Assembly: GCF_900101475.1 (NCBI RefSeq)
Contig: NZ_FMZV01000011.1
Location: 1-64,000 of the forward strand
DNA length: 64,000 nt
Reading direction: 5' to 3'
Source: Ruegeria marina
GTDB lineage: Bacteria > Pseudomonadota > Alphaproteobacteria > Rhodobacterales > Rhodobacteraceae
The position numbers and the translations under genes were made by a program. The notes below the pieces were generated by a model. The model was not told the origin of the DNA. It saw nothing but the letters and a program-made list of their open reading frames with translations, and did no database searches. This document shows, one piece after another, positions 26,045 to 35,046 of the stretch. The first letter of the stretch is position 1. Each line of letters starts with the position of its first letter.

Positions 26045-26152
26045 ACTGGCGCGGCGATCTGAAGCGCGCTGCGGACCTGTATCCGTATCCCGCGACAGAG
26101 GGGATTGGACCTGTCATCCGGCAGGACGAAACCTGGGTCGCGGGAGGATGCC

Positions 26153-27436
26153 ATGACCAGAATAGCCGTAATCGGCGCCGGAATCACCGGCGTGACCACT
26201 GCCTCGAGCCTGATGGACAGGGGCTATGAGGTCACCTTGTTCGATCGCAACCGTTATGCAGCGATGCAAACGTCATTCGCCAATGGCGGGCAGCTGTCCG
26301 CATCGAATGCAGAAACCTGGAACCGGTGGTCCACCGTTTTCAAAGGCATGAAATGGATGATGACGCGGGGCGCGCCGCTGTTGGTCAACCCCAAACCCAG
26401 TTGGCACAAGTACAGCTGGATGGCCGAGTTCGTGGCGTCGATCCCGCAGTATCGCGCCAATACCGTCGAGACGACCCGGATGGCCATCGCCGCGCGCGGG
26501 CTTCTGCGCGAGAAAGCCGAGCGCCACGGGTTCGACTTCGACTGCGAAGACCGCGGCATACTGCACATCTATACGAACAAGGCGGAATTCGACCATGCCA
26601 CGGAGGTCAACAAGCTGCTCGCTGAGGGCGGTCTCGACCGGCGCGCCGTGGCACCCGACGAAGTACGTCAGATCGAGCCGGCATTGAGTGGGGATTTCTA
26701 CGGCGGGTACTATACCGAGAGCGATTTCACCGGCGACATTCACCGCTACACGACGGGTCTCGCCAAATCCATCGAACGGGGCGGTGCGGTGCTGCGGTTT
26801 GGAACAGATGTCGCCGCGCTGAATGTGGACCAGAACGAGGTGCGCCTGACCTGGAGCCGAAACAACGAAAGCCAGACCGAAACCTTCGACGCCATCGTCG
26901 TCTGTGCCGGTGTCGAAAGCCGGGCTATCGCGGCGCGGCTTGGCGACCGGGTGAACGTTTACCCGGTCAAGGGCTATTCCATCACCGTGCGCCTCGATGA
27001 CGAGGAAAGCCAGCGCGCGGCCCCCTGGATCAGCCTGCTCGACGACGAGGCGAAGGTCGTGACCAGCCGCCTTGGCAAAGATCGCTTCCGGATCGCCGGC
27101 ACGGCGGAATTCAACGGCTGCAACCTCGATATCCGGGATGATCGCATTCGCCCGCTGGTCAAGTGGTGCGAGCGTTTCTTCCCCTCCGTCAGCACCGAGC
27201 ACGCGATTCCCTGGGCCGGTTTGCGGCCGATGATGCCGAACATGATGCCCAAGGTGGGGCAGGGTGTTCGGGACCGTGTATTCTACAATACCGGGCATGG
27301 GCACCTGGGCTGGACCTTGTCTGCGGTAACGGCAGAGATGGTGGCGGAGACCGTCGCGAAATCCCGGACGGTCAACGGGTCCAACGGTGCATCGGTAGGG
27401 GCCCCTGCCACTCTGAGAGCACAGGAGGCCATGTGA
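26153..27436 (+). CDS. DadA-like FAD amino acid dehydrogenase (proposed glycine oxidase role)
   Basis: A 427-residue FAD protein of the DadA/D-amino acid dehydrogenase family. The start at 26153 follows GGGAGG. The ADP-binding motif is RIAVIGAGITGVTTASSL, the family segment SFANGGQLSASNAETWNRW follows, and the C-terminus has GLRPMMPNMMPKVG and NTGHGHLGWTLS. The family passes electrons to quinones while deaminating D-amino acids or glycine-like substrates. A glycine riboswitch precedes it and bhcB overlaps its stop codon. I infer that it converts glycine to glyoxylate, which the next enzymes need. D-alanine remains an alternative substrate. Confidence 0.85.
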   Translation: MTRIAVIGAGITGVTTASSLMDRGYEVTLFDRNRYAAMQTSFANGGQLSASNAETWNRWSTVFKGMKWMMTRGAPLLVNPKPSWHKYSWMAEFVASIPQYRANTVETTRMAIAARGLLREKAERHGFDFDCEDRGILHIYTNKAEFDHATEVNKLLAEGGLDRRAVAPDEVRQIEPALSGDFYGGYYTESDFTGDIHRYTTGLAKSIERGGAVLRFGTDVAALNVDQNEVRLTWSRNNESQTETFDAIVVCAGVESRAIAARLGDRVNVYPVKGYSITVRLDDEESQRAAPWISLLDDEAKVVTSRLGKDRFRIAGTAEFNGCNLDIRDDRIRPLVKWCERFFPSVSTEHAIPWAGLRPMMPNMMPKVGQGVRDRVFYNTGHGHLGWTLSAVTAEMVAETVAKSRTVNGSNGASVGAPATLRAQEAM

Positions 27437-28389
27437 TGGACATTCCTTCCTACGACGACATGCTCGCCGCACATGTCCGGATCGCACCGTATATCCGCCG
27501 CACCCCGGTGCGGACATCGGATTACCTTAGCGAATTGGCCGGGTGCCAGCTGTTCTTCAAATGCGAGAACTTTCAGGAACCCGGCGCGTTCAAGGTCCGC
27601 GGGGCAACCAACGCGGTATTTGGCCTGGATGAGGCTCAAGCCGCGAAAGGTGTGGCAACGCATTCTTCGGGCAACCACGCCTCGTGCCTGAGTTACGCCG
27701 CCATGCTGCGCGGCATTCCCTGCAACGTGGTGATGCCGCGCACCGCGCCGCAGGCCAAGAAAGACACGGTCCGGCGCTATGGTGGCATGATCACCGAATG
27801 CGAGCCCTCAACCACCTCGCGCGAGGCGACCTTTGCCAAAGTGCAGGAGGCCACGGGCGGCGATTTCGTGCATCCCTACAACGATCCACGCGTGATCGCG
27901 GGCCAGGGAACCTGTTCGAAGGAGTTCATGGAGCAAACGGATGGGCTCGACATGGTTGTGGCCCCGATCGGAGGGGGCGGCATGATCTCGGGCACCTGCT
28001 TGACGCTCTCGACACTGGCACCTGAAACCCAGGTCATCGCAGCCGAGCCTGAACAGGCGGACGACGCCTATCGCAGCTTCAAGGCCGGGCACATCATCGC
28101 CGATGACGCGCCCAAGACCATCGCCGACGGGCTCTTGGTTCCGCTCAAGGACCTGACCTGGCATTTCGTGTCGAACCATGTGTCCGAGATCTACACGGCC
28201 TCGGAACAGGAGATCATCGATGCGATGAAGCTGGTCTGGAAGCACCTGCGCGTGGTCATGGAACCTTCAAGCGCCGTGCCTCTGGCCACGATCCTCAAGC
28301 ACCCGGAAGCGTTCAAGGGCAAGCGCGTCGGCGTGATCATCACCGGCGGCAACGTCGATCTGGACAAACTGCCCTGGATACTGGGCTAG
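27436..28389 (+). CDS. bhcB: Beta-hydroxyaspartate dehydratase (BhcB)
   Basis: A 317-residue PLP enzyme of the serine/threonine dehydratase family (fold II). PLP Lys53 lies in PGAFKVRGATNA, the phosphate loop is GGGGM in APIGGGGMISGT, and HSSGNHASCLSYAAM is the substrate loop. By recall the whole chain closely resembles BhcB of Paracoccus denitrificans, which turns beta-hydroxyaspartate into iminosuccinate. The ATG overlaps the stop of the previous gene (TGATG). The neighbours bhcC and bhcD give the other two steps. General serine dehydratase activity is less likely given this set. Confidence 0.88.
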   Translation: MDIPSYDDMLAAHVRIAPYIRRTPVRTSDYLSELAGCQLFFKCENFQEPGAFKVRGATNAVFGLDEAQAAKGVATHSSGNHASCLSYAAMLRGIPCNVVMPRTAPQAKKDTVRRYGGMITECEPSTTSREATFAKVQEATGGDFVHPYNDPRVIAGQGTCSKEFMEQTDGLDMVVAPIGGGGMISGTCLTLSTLAPETQVIAAEPEQADDAYRSFKAGHIIADDAPKTIADGLLVPLKDLTWHFVSNHVSEIYTASEQEIIDAMKLVWKHLRVVMEPSSAVPLATILKHPEAFKGKRVGVIITGGNVDLDKLPWILG

Positions 28390-28403
28390 ACAGGAGAATT
28401 CCC

Positions 28404-29570
28404 ATGAAAGACATGATTGATTTTGACGCCTATGAGGTTGGCTTCGACATTCCCGCCAAACCCGGAATGGATGCTGCCGAAATCCAGACCCCGGCGCTGG
28501 TTCTGGATCTGGACGCGCTGGAACGTAACATCCGCAAGATGGGCGACTATGCCAAGGCACATGGCATGCGCCACCGCGCCCATGGCAAGATGCACAAGTC
28601 TGTCGATGTGTTGAAACTGCAGATGGAACTGGGCGGCGCCGTTGGGGTTTGTTGCCAGAAGGTGTCCGAGGCGGAGGTCTTTGCCCGCGCCGGCATCAAG
28701 GAGATCCTCGTTTCCAACCAGGTGCGCGATCTGGGCAAGATCGAGCGCTTGGTGCAACTGCCCAAGCTGAGCGAAGGTGAAGTGATCGTCTGTGTAGATG
28801 ACGTGGCCAACGTGGCGGACCTGTCTGCAGCCGCCGTCAAGGCAGGCACCCAGCTGGGCGTCTTCGTGGAAATCGACTGCGGCGCAGGGCGCTGCGGCGT
28901 GACCTCCACACCCGCAGTCGTGGAGATCGCCAAGGCCGTCGTCGCGGCGGAAAATCTGACCTATCGCGGCATCCAGGCCTACCAGGGCGCGATGCAGCAC
29001 ATGGACAGCTTTGAGGACCGCAAAGCCAAGATCGACGCCGCGATTGCGCAGGTTCGGGATGCCGTGAATGCATTGAAAACCGAAGGAATCGAGACAGACC
29101 TGGTTTCGGGTGGCGGCACCGGTTCGTATTATTTCGAGTCGAATTCCGGCCTCTATAACGAGTTGCAGTGCGGGTCTTACGCCTTCATGGACGCGGATTA
29201 CGGCCGCATCCTGAACAAGGACGGCAAACGCATCGACGCGGGCGAATGGGAGAACGCCTTTTTCATCCTGACCAGCGTCATGAGCCATGCGAAAGCCGAC
29301 AAGGCGATTTGCGATGCGGGTCTCAAGGCGCAATCCGTCGACAGTGGTCTGCCGTTCATCTACGGGCGCGACGACGTCGAATACATCAAGTGCTCGGACG
29401 AGCACGGGGTGATTTCTGATCCGAACGGCGTCTTGAAGGTCAATGAGAAGCTCAAGCTCGTTCCCGGCCACTGCGACCCGACCGCCAATGTCCATGATTG
29501 GTATGTCGGCGTGCGGAACGGCAAAGTCGAATGCGTCTGGCCGGTCTCGGCCCGCGGCCGCGCCTACTGA
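28404..29570 (+). CDS. bhcC: Beta-hydroxyaspartate aldolase (BhcC)
   Basis: A 388-residue PLP enzyme of the D-threonine aldolase/DSD1 family (fold III). The N-terminal barrel has the PLP lysine in HGKMHKS (about Lys62). The C-terminal part carries the metal-binding LVPGHCDPTANVHDWYVG. The family condenses glycine with an aldehyde; BhcC joins glycine and glyoxylate to beta-hydroxyaspartate, and the chain matches that subgroup closely by recall (MQHMDSFEDRKAKIDAAIAQ). AGGAG precedes the ATG. It lies 14 bases after bhcB. In this operon both substrates can come from glycine. Confidence 0.88.
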   Translation: MKDMIDFDAYEVGFDIPAKPGMDAAEIQTPALVLDLDALERNIRKMGDYAKAHGMRHRAHGKMHKSVDVLKLQMELGGAVGVCCQKVSEAEVFARAGIKEILVSNQVRDLGKIERLVQLPKLSEGEVIVCVDDVANVADLSAAAVKAGTQLGVFVEIDCGAGRCGVTSTPAVVEIAKAVVAAENLTYRGIQAYQGAMQHMDSFEDRKAKIDAAIAQVRDAVNALKTEGIETDLVSGGGTGSYYFESNSGLYNELQCGSYAFMDADYGRILNKDGKRIDAGEWENAFFILTSVMSHAKADKAICDAGLKAQSVDSGLPFIYGRDDVEYIKCSDEHGVISDPNGVLKVNEKLKLVPGHCDPTANVHDWYVGVRNGKVECVWPVSARGRAY

Positions 29571-29649
29571 CCAGCACATCTCAATCACTGGCGGCCCGCC
29601 CTATTTGGGCGGGAGCGCCCTTCGCACTTTTCGAGCCGGGGGAAAAACC

Positions 29650-30615
29650 ATGCTGATCGTACCTGAACGGGACATTGCCGACCTGATGACGCGCGAGGCG
29701 GCATTTGATGCCGTTGAAAAGGTCTTTGCCGCAATGGCCTCGGGCGATGCCTATAACTTTCCTGTGGTGCGCGAGGCCATCGGCCACGAGGGCGCGCTTT
29801 ATGGCTTCAAGGGCGGGTTTGACCGGGCAGACCTGACTCTGGGACTGAAGGCCGGTGGCTATTGGCCGAACAATCTGGAAAAGCGCGGCCTGATCAACCA
29901 CCAGTCCACGGTGTTCCTGTTCGATCCCGATACGGGCAAGCCCTCTGCCATGGTAGGCGGCAACCTGTTGACCGCATTGCGCACGGCGGCGGCCTCATCG
30001 GTGTCGATCAAGCATCTGGCCCGCGCCGATGCCAAGGTGATCGGCATGATCGGCGCGGGCCATCAGGCAACGTTTCAGCTCCGCGCCGCGCTGGAGCAGC
30101 GCACCTTTGAGAAGGTCATAGGCTGGAACTACCACCCCGAGATGTTGCCCAATATCGAAAAAGTGGCCGCCGAGGCAGGCCTGCCTTTCGAGGCCGTGGA
30201 CCTGCCCGGTATGGCCGGGGCGGATGTCATCATCTCGATCACTTCGGCCTTTGCGCCCTCGCTCATGGCCGATCATGTCAGCCCAGGCACGCACCTTGCC
30301 TGTATGGGTACCGACACCAGGGGTAAGCAAGAAGTCGAGGCGGGGCTTCTGGCCCGCGCCACCGTCTTCACCGACGAGGTCGCGCAATCCATCAGTATCG
30401 GCGAAGCGCAGCATGCCATCTCTGATGGACTGATCAAGGAAAGCGACATTGCGCAACTGGGTGCCGTGATCAATGGGACCCATCCGGGCCGCACATCGGA
30501 AGATCAGATCACGCTGTTCGACGGTACGGGCGTTGGTTTGCAGGACCTCGCTGTTGCCGCGGCGGTGGTCGATCTGGCAGTGGACCGCGGAATCGCGATC
30601 GAAGTGGATTTCTGA
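29650..30615 (+). CDS. bhcD: Iminosuccinate reductase (BhcD)
   Basis: A 321-residue protein of the ornithine cyclodeaminase/mu-crystallin family. The start at 29650 gives MLIVPERDIADLMTREAAF. The dinucleotide motif is VIGMIGAGHQATFQLRAAL, and the catalytic Lys is probably in LGLKAGGYW. BhcD reduces iminosuccinate to L-aspartate with NADH, the last step of the beta-hydroxyaspartate route. It is the last gene of the riboswitch operon; a strong terminator follows 29 bases after the stop. Ornithine cyclodeaminase activity is unlikely in this company. Confidence 0.88.
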   Translation: MLIVPERDIADLMTREAAFDAVEKVFAAMASGDAYNFPVVREAIGHEGALYGFKGGFDRADLTLGLKAGGYWPNNLEKRGLINHQSTVFLFDPDTGKPSAMVGGNLLTALRTAAASSVSIKHLARADAKVIGMIGAGHQATFQLRAALEQRTFEKVIGWNYHPEMLPNIEKVAAEAGLPFEAVDLPGMAGADVIISITSAFAPSLMADHVSPGTHLACMGTDTRGKQEVEAGLLARATVFTDEVAQSISIGEAQHAISDGLIKESDIAQLGAVINGTHPGRTSEDQITLFDGTGVGLQDLAVAAAVVDLAVDRGIAIEVDF

Positions 30616-30644
30616 CGCAACAGCTTTTTGAAACGGAACTTTTT

Positions 30645-30679
30645 CAGGCGTCACCCCGCGTGACGCCTGTTTTGTTTTT
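30645..30679 (+). terminator. Intrinsic terminator after bhcD
   Basis: A perfect 10-bp stem (CAGGCGTCAC at 30645-30654 with GTGACGCCTG at 30660-30669), a five-base loop and a T-rich tail to 30679. It ends the dadA-like/bhcBCD transcript and separates it from catB. Confidence 0.9.
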
Positions 30680-30803
30680 GCGCGCACGGCACCCGCCATA
30701 TGTCTCGCCAGGGTATCACCCGAGACCCGCCCAATCATCGACAGAATCCGGGTCGTCCGGGCAATTTGCATGGAAACGAAACCTGTAGATGTGGTGAGCC
30801 CCA

Positions 30804-31952
30804 GTGACCAAGATTGACCAGATCGAGACCATGATCCTCGACATCCCGACCATTCGCGGCCACGTGTTGTCCATGGCCACGATGCGGACGCAAACCGCCG
30901 TGCTCGTGAAGGTCAGGTTCTCGGACGGCTCCGAAGGCATCGGCGAGGGGACGACGATCGGCGGTCTCAGCTACGGTGCCGAGAGCCCCGAAGGCATTCA
31001 GTCCGCCATCGAGACCTATATCGCCCCGGCACTGCTTGGCCGTAGCGGTGACGATGTGAATGGCGCGATCCAGCTGATCGACAAGCTGATCAAAGGCAAC
31101 CGCATCGCCAAGACAGCTGTCGAGATTGCCCTCTGGGACGGGCTGGGCAAGCGGCTGGGCCTTCCGGTTTCGCAACTGTTCGGCGGTGCCGTGCATGACC
31201 GGCTGCCGGTGGCGTGGACCCTGGCCTCGGGCAATTCGGAAACCGACATTGCCGAAGCGCTGAAGATGATCGAAACCCGCCGCCACAACATCTTCAAACT
31301 GAAGATCGGCAAGCGGTCTGTGCGCGAGGACGTGGCGCATGTGGCGCGGATCAAGGAGGCCGTCGGCGACGCCGCAAGTGTGCGCGTTGACGTGAACACG
31401 GCATGGTCCCTGCAGGACGCACGCTGGGGTCTCAAGGGCCTTCAGGACGCAGGCTGCGAACTCGTCGAGCAACCGGTTCCCGCCCGCTATCGCCGCGCGA
31501 TGGCGGAGCTGACCAAAGGCTATGAGATCGCCGTGATGGCGGACGAGGCGCTGAACGGCCCCGAGGACGCTTTGGAAGTCGCGGCGGCGCTCGCAGCAGA
31601 TGTGTTCGCTGTAAAGATCGGGCAGTCGGGCGGACTCAAGCGCGCATCGGAAGTCATCGCCATCGGGCAGGCGGCGGGTCTTGGCCTTTACGGCGGCACG
31701 ATGCTGGAAACCGGCCTTAGCACGGCGGCAGCCCTGCAGCTCTTCTCAACCGTCGAAGACCTGGCCTGGGGAACCGAACTCTTTGGTCCGCTTCTGCTGA
31801 CCGAAGACATTCTCGCTGACCCGATCATCTACCGCGATTTCTGCGTCGAGATCCCCAAGGGCGTTGGCATCGGTGCTGCGCTTGATCCCGACAAGATCGA
31901 ATTCTTCCGCCGTGATGGCGGGCGGACAATGAAAGCCGTCGTTGGCGAATAA
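30804..31952 (+). CDS. catB: Muconate cycloisomerase
   Basis: A 382-residue enolase-superfamily enzyme. It starts at a GTG (30804), and no strong ribosome-binding site is seen, so nearby GTGs cannot be excluded. LDIPTIRGHVLSMATMRTQT and EGIGEGTTIGGLSYG are muconate-lactonising-enzyme features. The catalytic KxK is FKLKIGK, and the metal ligands are in VDVNTAW, LVEQPVP and MADEAL. It converts cis,cis-muconate to muconolactone. The gene opens the benzoate operon and uses the product of CatA, which is encoded on the other strand at 42305. Confidence 0.87.
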   Translation: MTKIDQIETMILDIPTIRGHVLSMATMRTQTAVLVKVRFSDGSEGIGEGTTIGGLSYGAESPEGIQSAIETYIAPALLGRSGDDVNGAIQLIDKLIKGNRIAKTAVEIALWDGLGKRLGLPVSQLFGGAVHDRLPVAWTLASGNSETDIAEALKMIETRRHNIFKLKIGKRSVREDVAHVARIKEAVGDAASVRVDVNTAWSLQDARWGLKGLQDAGCELVEQPVPARYRRAMAELTKGYEIAVMADEALNGPEDALEVAAALAADVFAVKIGQSGGLKRASEVIAIGQAAGLGLYGGTMLETGLSTAAALQLFSTVEDLAWGTELFGPLLLTEDILADPIIYRDFCVEIPKGVGIGAALDPDKIEFFRRDGGRTMKAVVGE

Positions 31953-32024
31953 GCCCGCGACACCCCAACAAAACCAGCCAAGGCGCACGACCAGGTGCTG
32001 AGGCCGTCAGGAGGAGGACCAAAA

Positions 32025-33413
32025 ATGTTCACCCAATCCAATCTCGATGAATTCGAAGCGCGGCTCGACGGTGCAATCCAGGACGATCCGGAAAACGGTG
32101 TCTTCCGCTGCCGCCGGGACATCTTCACCGACGAAGAATTGTTCGAGCTCGAGATCAAGCACATCTTCGAAGGCAACTGGATCTACATGGCGCATGAAAG
32201 CCAGATCCCGAACCCGGGCGACTACTTCACGCTGACCATGGGCCGCACGCCGGTTGTCATCACCCGTGACAAGGACGGCGAGTTGCACGCGCTGGTCAAT
32301 GCCTGTTCGCACCGGGGCGCGCAACTCTGCCGCTTCAAGCGCCGCAACCAGAAGACCTTCACCTGCCCGTTCCACGGCTGGACCTTCTCGAACACCGGTA
32401 AGCTGCTCAAGGTCAAGGACCCGAAGGGGGCCGGCTACCCTGAGCAGTTCAACAAGGACGGCAGCCACGACCTGACCAAGGTCGCCCGGTTCGAGAATTA
32501 CCGGGGTTTCCTGTTTGGCTCGCTCAACGCCGATGTGAAGCCGCTGGAGGAATACCTCGGCGAAGCCCGCAAGATGATCGACATGATCGTTGACCAGGCC
32601 GATGAGGGCCTTGAGGTGCTGCGCGGCTCCTCGACCTATACCTATGACGGTAACTGGAAGCTTCAGGCCGAAAACGGCGCGGACGGCTACCACGTTTCGG
32701 CCGTGCACTGGAATTATGTTGCCACGACCGCGCACCGGACCGACGACGGCAAGGAAGACAACATCAAGGCGACCGACGCCTCGAAATGGGCCAAGCAGCG
32801 CGGCGGCTTCCATGCCTACGAGAACGGCCACATTCTGCTGTGGACCGAATGGGCCGACCCGACCAACCGCCCCGGCTATCCGCGTCTGGCAGAATGGACC
32901 GAGAAGTACGGCAAGACAAAGGCCGAGTGGATGGTGGGCGTTCTGCGCAACCTCTGCCTCTACCCCAACGTCTTCCTGATGGACCAGTTCTCCAGCCAGA
33001 TCCGCGTGTTCCGCCCGGTGAGCGTCGACAAGACCGAGGTCACGATCTACTGCATCGCGCCGAAGGGCGAGAGCCAAGAAGCGCGCACCCGACGCATCCG
33101 GCAGTACGAGGATTTCTTCAACGCCTCCGGCATGGCGACGCCGGACGACACCGAAGAATTCCGGGCAACGCAGCGCGGCTATGCCGGCGCGGCGCATGCC
33201 AAGTGGAACGACCTGACCCGCGGCGCGACCCAATGGATCGAAGGGCCGGACGAAGACGCCAAGGCCCTGGGCATCAACCCGGTTCTGTCCGGAGCGCGCA
33301 CCGAAGACGAAGGTCTGTTCGTCATTCAACACACCAACTGGTCCGAGCGCATGGGTGAAGCCATCGCGAAAGAACGCGAAACCGCGCCTGCGGCGTCGGT
33401 CGCAGCCGAGTGA
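32025..33413 (+). CDS. benA: Benzoate 1,2-dioxygenase alpha subunit
   Basis: A 462-residue Rieske non-haem iron oxygenase large subunit. The start at 32025 follows AGGAGGA. Rieske ligands are Cys94 and His96 (ACSHRGAQ) and Cys114 and His117 (CPFHGW). The mononuclear iron histidines are His223 and His228 ([15 protein letters not shown]), with bridging Asp220. With BenB and BenC it dihydroxylates benzoate. Sequence and the benABCD order favour benzoate over toluate, but the two subfamilies are close. Confidence 0.92.
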   Translation: MFTQSNLDEFEARLDGAIQDDPENGVFRCRRDIFTDEELFELEIKHIFEGNWIYMAHESQIPNPGDYFTLTMGRTPVVITRDKDGELHALVNACSHRGAQLCRFKRRNQKTFTCPFHGWTFSNTGKLLKVKDPKGAGYPEQFNKDGSHDLTKVARFENYRGFLFGSLNADVKPLEEYLGEARKMIDMIVDQADEGLEVLRGSSTYTYDGNWKLQAENGADGYHVSAVHWNYVATTAHRTDDGKEDNIKATDASKWAKQRGGFHAYENGHILLWTEWADPTNRPGYPRLAEWTEKYGKTKAEWMVGVLRNLCLYPNVFLMDQFSSQIRVFRPVSVDKTEVTIYCIAPKGESQEARTRRIRQYEDFFNASGMATPDDTEEFRATQRGYAGAAHAKWNDLTRGATQWIEGPDEDAKALGINPVLSGARTEDEGLFVIQHTNWSERMGEAIAKERETAPAASVAAE

Positions 33414-33425
33414 GGAGGAACGACA

Positions 33426-33950
33426 ATGACAACCGCAACGCTTGAACGCCCCGCCGCCAACGTGATGTCCTTCGAGGACATCCAGGCTTTCCTCTTTGCC
33501 GAGGCGCGTGCGCTGGACGACCGCGACTGGGACACCTGGCTGACCTTCTATCACAAGGACTGCCCGTTCTGGATGCCCACATGGGATGACTTCGACATGC
33601 TGACCGAAGACCCGCTGAACGAAATGTCGTTGATGTACTATCCCAACAAGCAGGGCATCGAAGACCGCGTTTTCCGGATCAAGACCGACCGGTCCTCGGC
33701 CACCTCGCTGCCGGAACCGCGCACCAATCACTACCTGTCGGGTATCGAGGTGCTGAGCCGCGAAGGCAATGAGATCAAGCTCCGCTTCAACTGGCAGACG
33801 CTAAGCTATCGTTACCACGAGACCGACACCCACTGGGGCACCTCGTTCTACACGATCGACACCAGCGGCCCGAAACCGCTGATCACCGACAAGAAGGTGA
33901 TCCTGAAAAACGATCACATCCACCACGTGATCGACGTCTACCACGTCTGA
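33426..33950 (+). CDS. benB: Benzoate 1,2-dioxygenase beta subunit
   Basis: A 174-residue aromatic-ring-hydroxylating dioxygenase small subunit (NTF2-like fold), with the typical LFAEARALDDRDWDTWLTFY and WMPTWDDFDMLTEDPLNEMS segments. GAGGAGGAACGAC precedes the ATG. It forms the hexamer with BenA, encoded 12 bases upstream. Confidence 0.92.
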   Translation: MTTATLERPAANVMSFEDIQAFLFAEARALDDRDWDTWLTFYHKDCPFWMPTWDDFDMLTEDPLNEMSLMYYPNKQGIEDRVFRIKTDRSSATSLPEPRTNHYLSGIEVLSREGNEIKLRFNWQTLSYRYHETDTHWGTSFYTIDTSGPKPLITDKKVILKNDHIHHVIDVYHV

Positions 33951-34023
33951 TCCCACACCTGCGGACCCCGCAACGAACCTCCGCGCATCGACCCCCGGTG
34001 CGCGGCCAAGGGAGGAGCATGCC

Positions 34024-35046
34024 ATGACGACCTACAACATCGCCCTGAACTTCGAGGATGGCGTTACCCGCGTCATCCAGTGCGACGACGACGAGAAGGT
34101 GACGGACGCCGCCTTCCGCCAGAAGATCAACCTGCCGATGGACTGTCGCGACGGCGTCTGCGGCACCTGCAAGTGCTTTGTCGAAAAGGGCGAGTACGAG
34201 CTGGAATTCTATATGGACGAGTCGATGAGCGAGGAGGAAGCCGAACAGGGCTACGCGCTCACCTGTCAGATGATCCCGGAAAGCGACTGCGTCGTGCGGG
34301 TTCCGGCTTCGTCCGCCATCTGCAAGACCGCGCCTGAAGCCGTAGAAGCGGAAGTGCAAGGCGTCGACAAACTGTCCGAGACGTCCTTCGGTCTTCGGGT
34401 GAAACTGGCCAAGCCGATCAACTTCCTGCCGGGCCAATACGTGAACCTGACAGTTCCGGGCACCGACAAGCATCGCTCCTATTCTTTTTCATCGGCGCCG
34501 GGTGCACAGGAAGCCACTTTCCTGATCCGCAATCTGCCGGGTGGTTTCATGAGTACCTATCTTGGCGAGAACGCCAAACCGGGCGACGCATTGACTGCAA
34601 CCGGTCCGATGGGGGCTTTCTATCTACGTCCCATCGAGCGTGCGCAGGTATGGCTGGCGGGCGGCACTGGTCTGGCACCGTTTCTGTCGATGCTGGAACA
34701 GGCGGCGGAGCAGGGCGCGGATCACCCGATCACGCTGTTCTACGCTGTCACGCGCGCCGCAGACCTTGTTGAACTCGACCGCGTGAACGCGCTGGCCGAA
34801 CAGATCGGCAATGTCACGGTGATCACGATCCTGGCCGCTGAGGAAGATACCCATGAGCGCAAAGGCTTCGTGACCGATCACGTCAAGGCCGAGGATCTGA
34901 ACGCCGGCGATTGCGATGTCTACCTGTGCGGCCCGCCGCCGATGGTCGATGCCGTTCGCGCGCATTTCGGCAAACTGGGCGTCGAACCCGTGAATTTCTA
35001 CTACGAGAAATTCAACCCCACCGAAGAGAAGGCCGAAGCGGCATGA
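34024..35046 (+). CDS. benC: Benzoate 1,2-dioxygenase reductase
   Basis: A 340-residue electron-transfer component. The N-terminal plant-type ferredoxin has CRDGVCGTC plus a later Cys in YALTCQ. The FAD part has HRSYSFSSAPG, and the NAD part has WLAGGTGLAPFLSM and YLCGPPPMVDAV. It moves electrons from NADH to the BenA Rieske centre. GGGAGGAG precedes the ATG. Its stop overlaps the benD start. Confidence 0.92.
   Translation: MTTYNIALNFEDGVTRVIQCDDDEKVTDAAFRQKINLPMDCRDGVCGTCKCFVEKGEYELEFYMDESMSEEEAEQGYALTCQMIPESDCVVRVPASSAICKTAPEAVEAEVQGVDKLSETSFGLRVKLAKPINFLPGQYVNLTVPGTDKHRSYSFSSAPGAQEATFLIRNLPGGFMSTYLGENAKPGDALTATGPMGAFYLRPIERAQVWLAGGTGLAPFLSMLEQAAEQGADHPITLFYAVTRAADLVELDRVNALAEQIGNVTVITILAAEEDTHERKGFVTDHVKAEDLNAGDCDVYLCGPPPMVDAVRAHFGKLGVEPVNFYYEKFNPTEEKAEAA

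Noticed and set aside
26045-26152. Possible second glycine aptamer
   Set aside because: The GCCGAAGG and CTCAGGCAAAAGGAC elements do not recur between the first aptamer and the start codon.
26273-27517. Minus-strand open frame opposite the DadA-like gene
   Set aside because: Shadow of a recognised gene; would run against the riboswitch operon.
32007-33731. Minus-strand open frame opposite benA/benB
   Set aside because: Shadow frame with no similarity; benA and benB carry full catalytic motifs.
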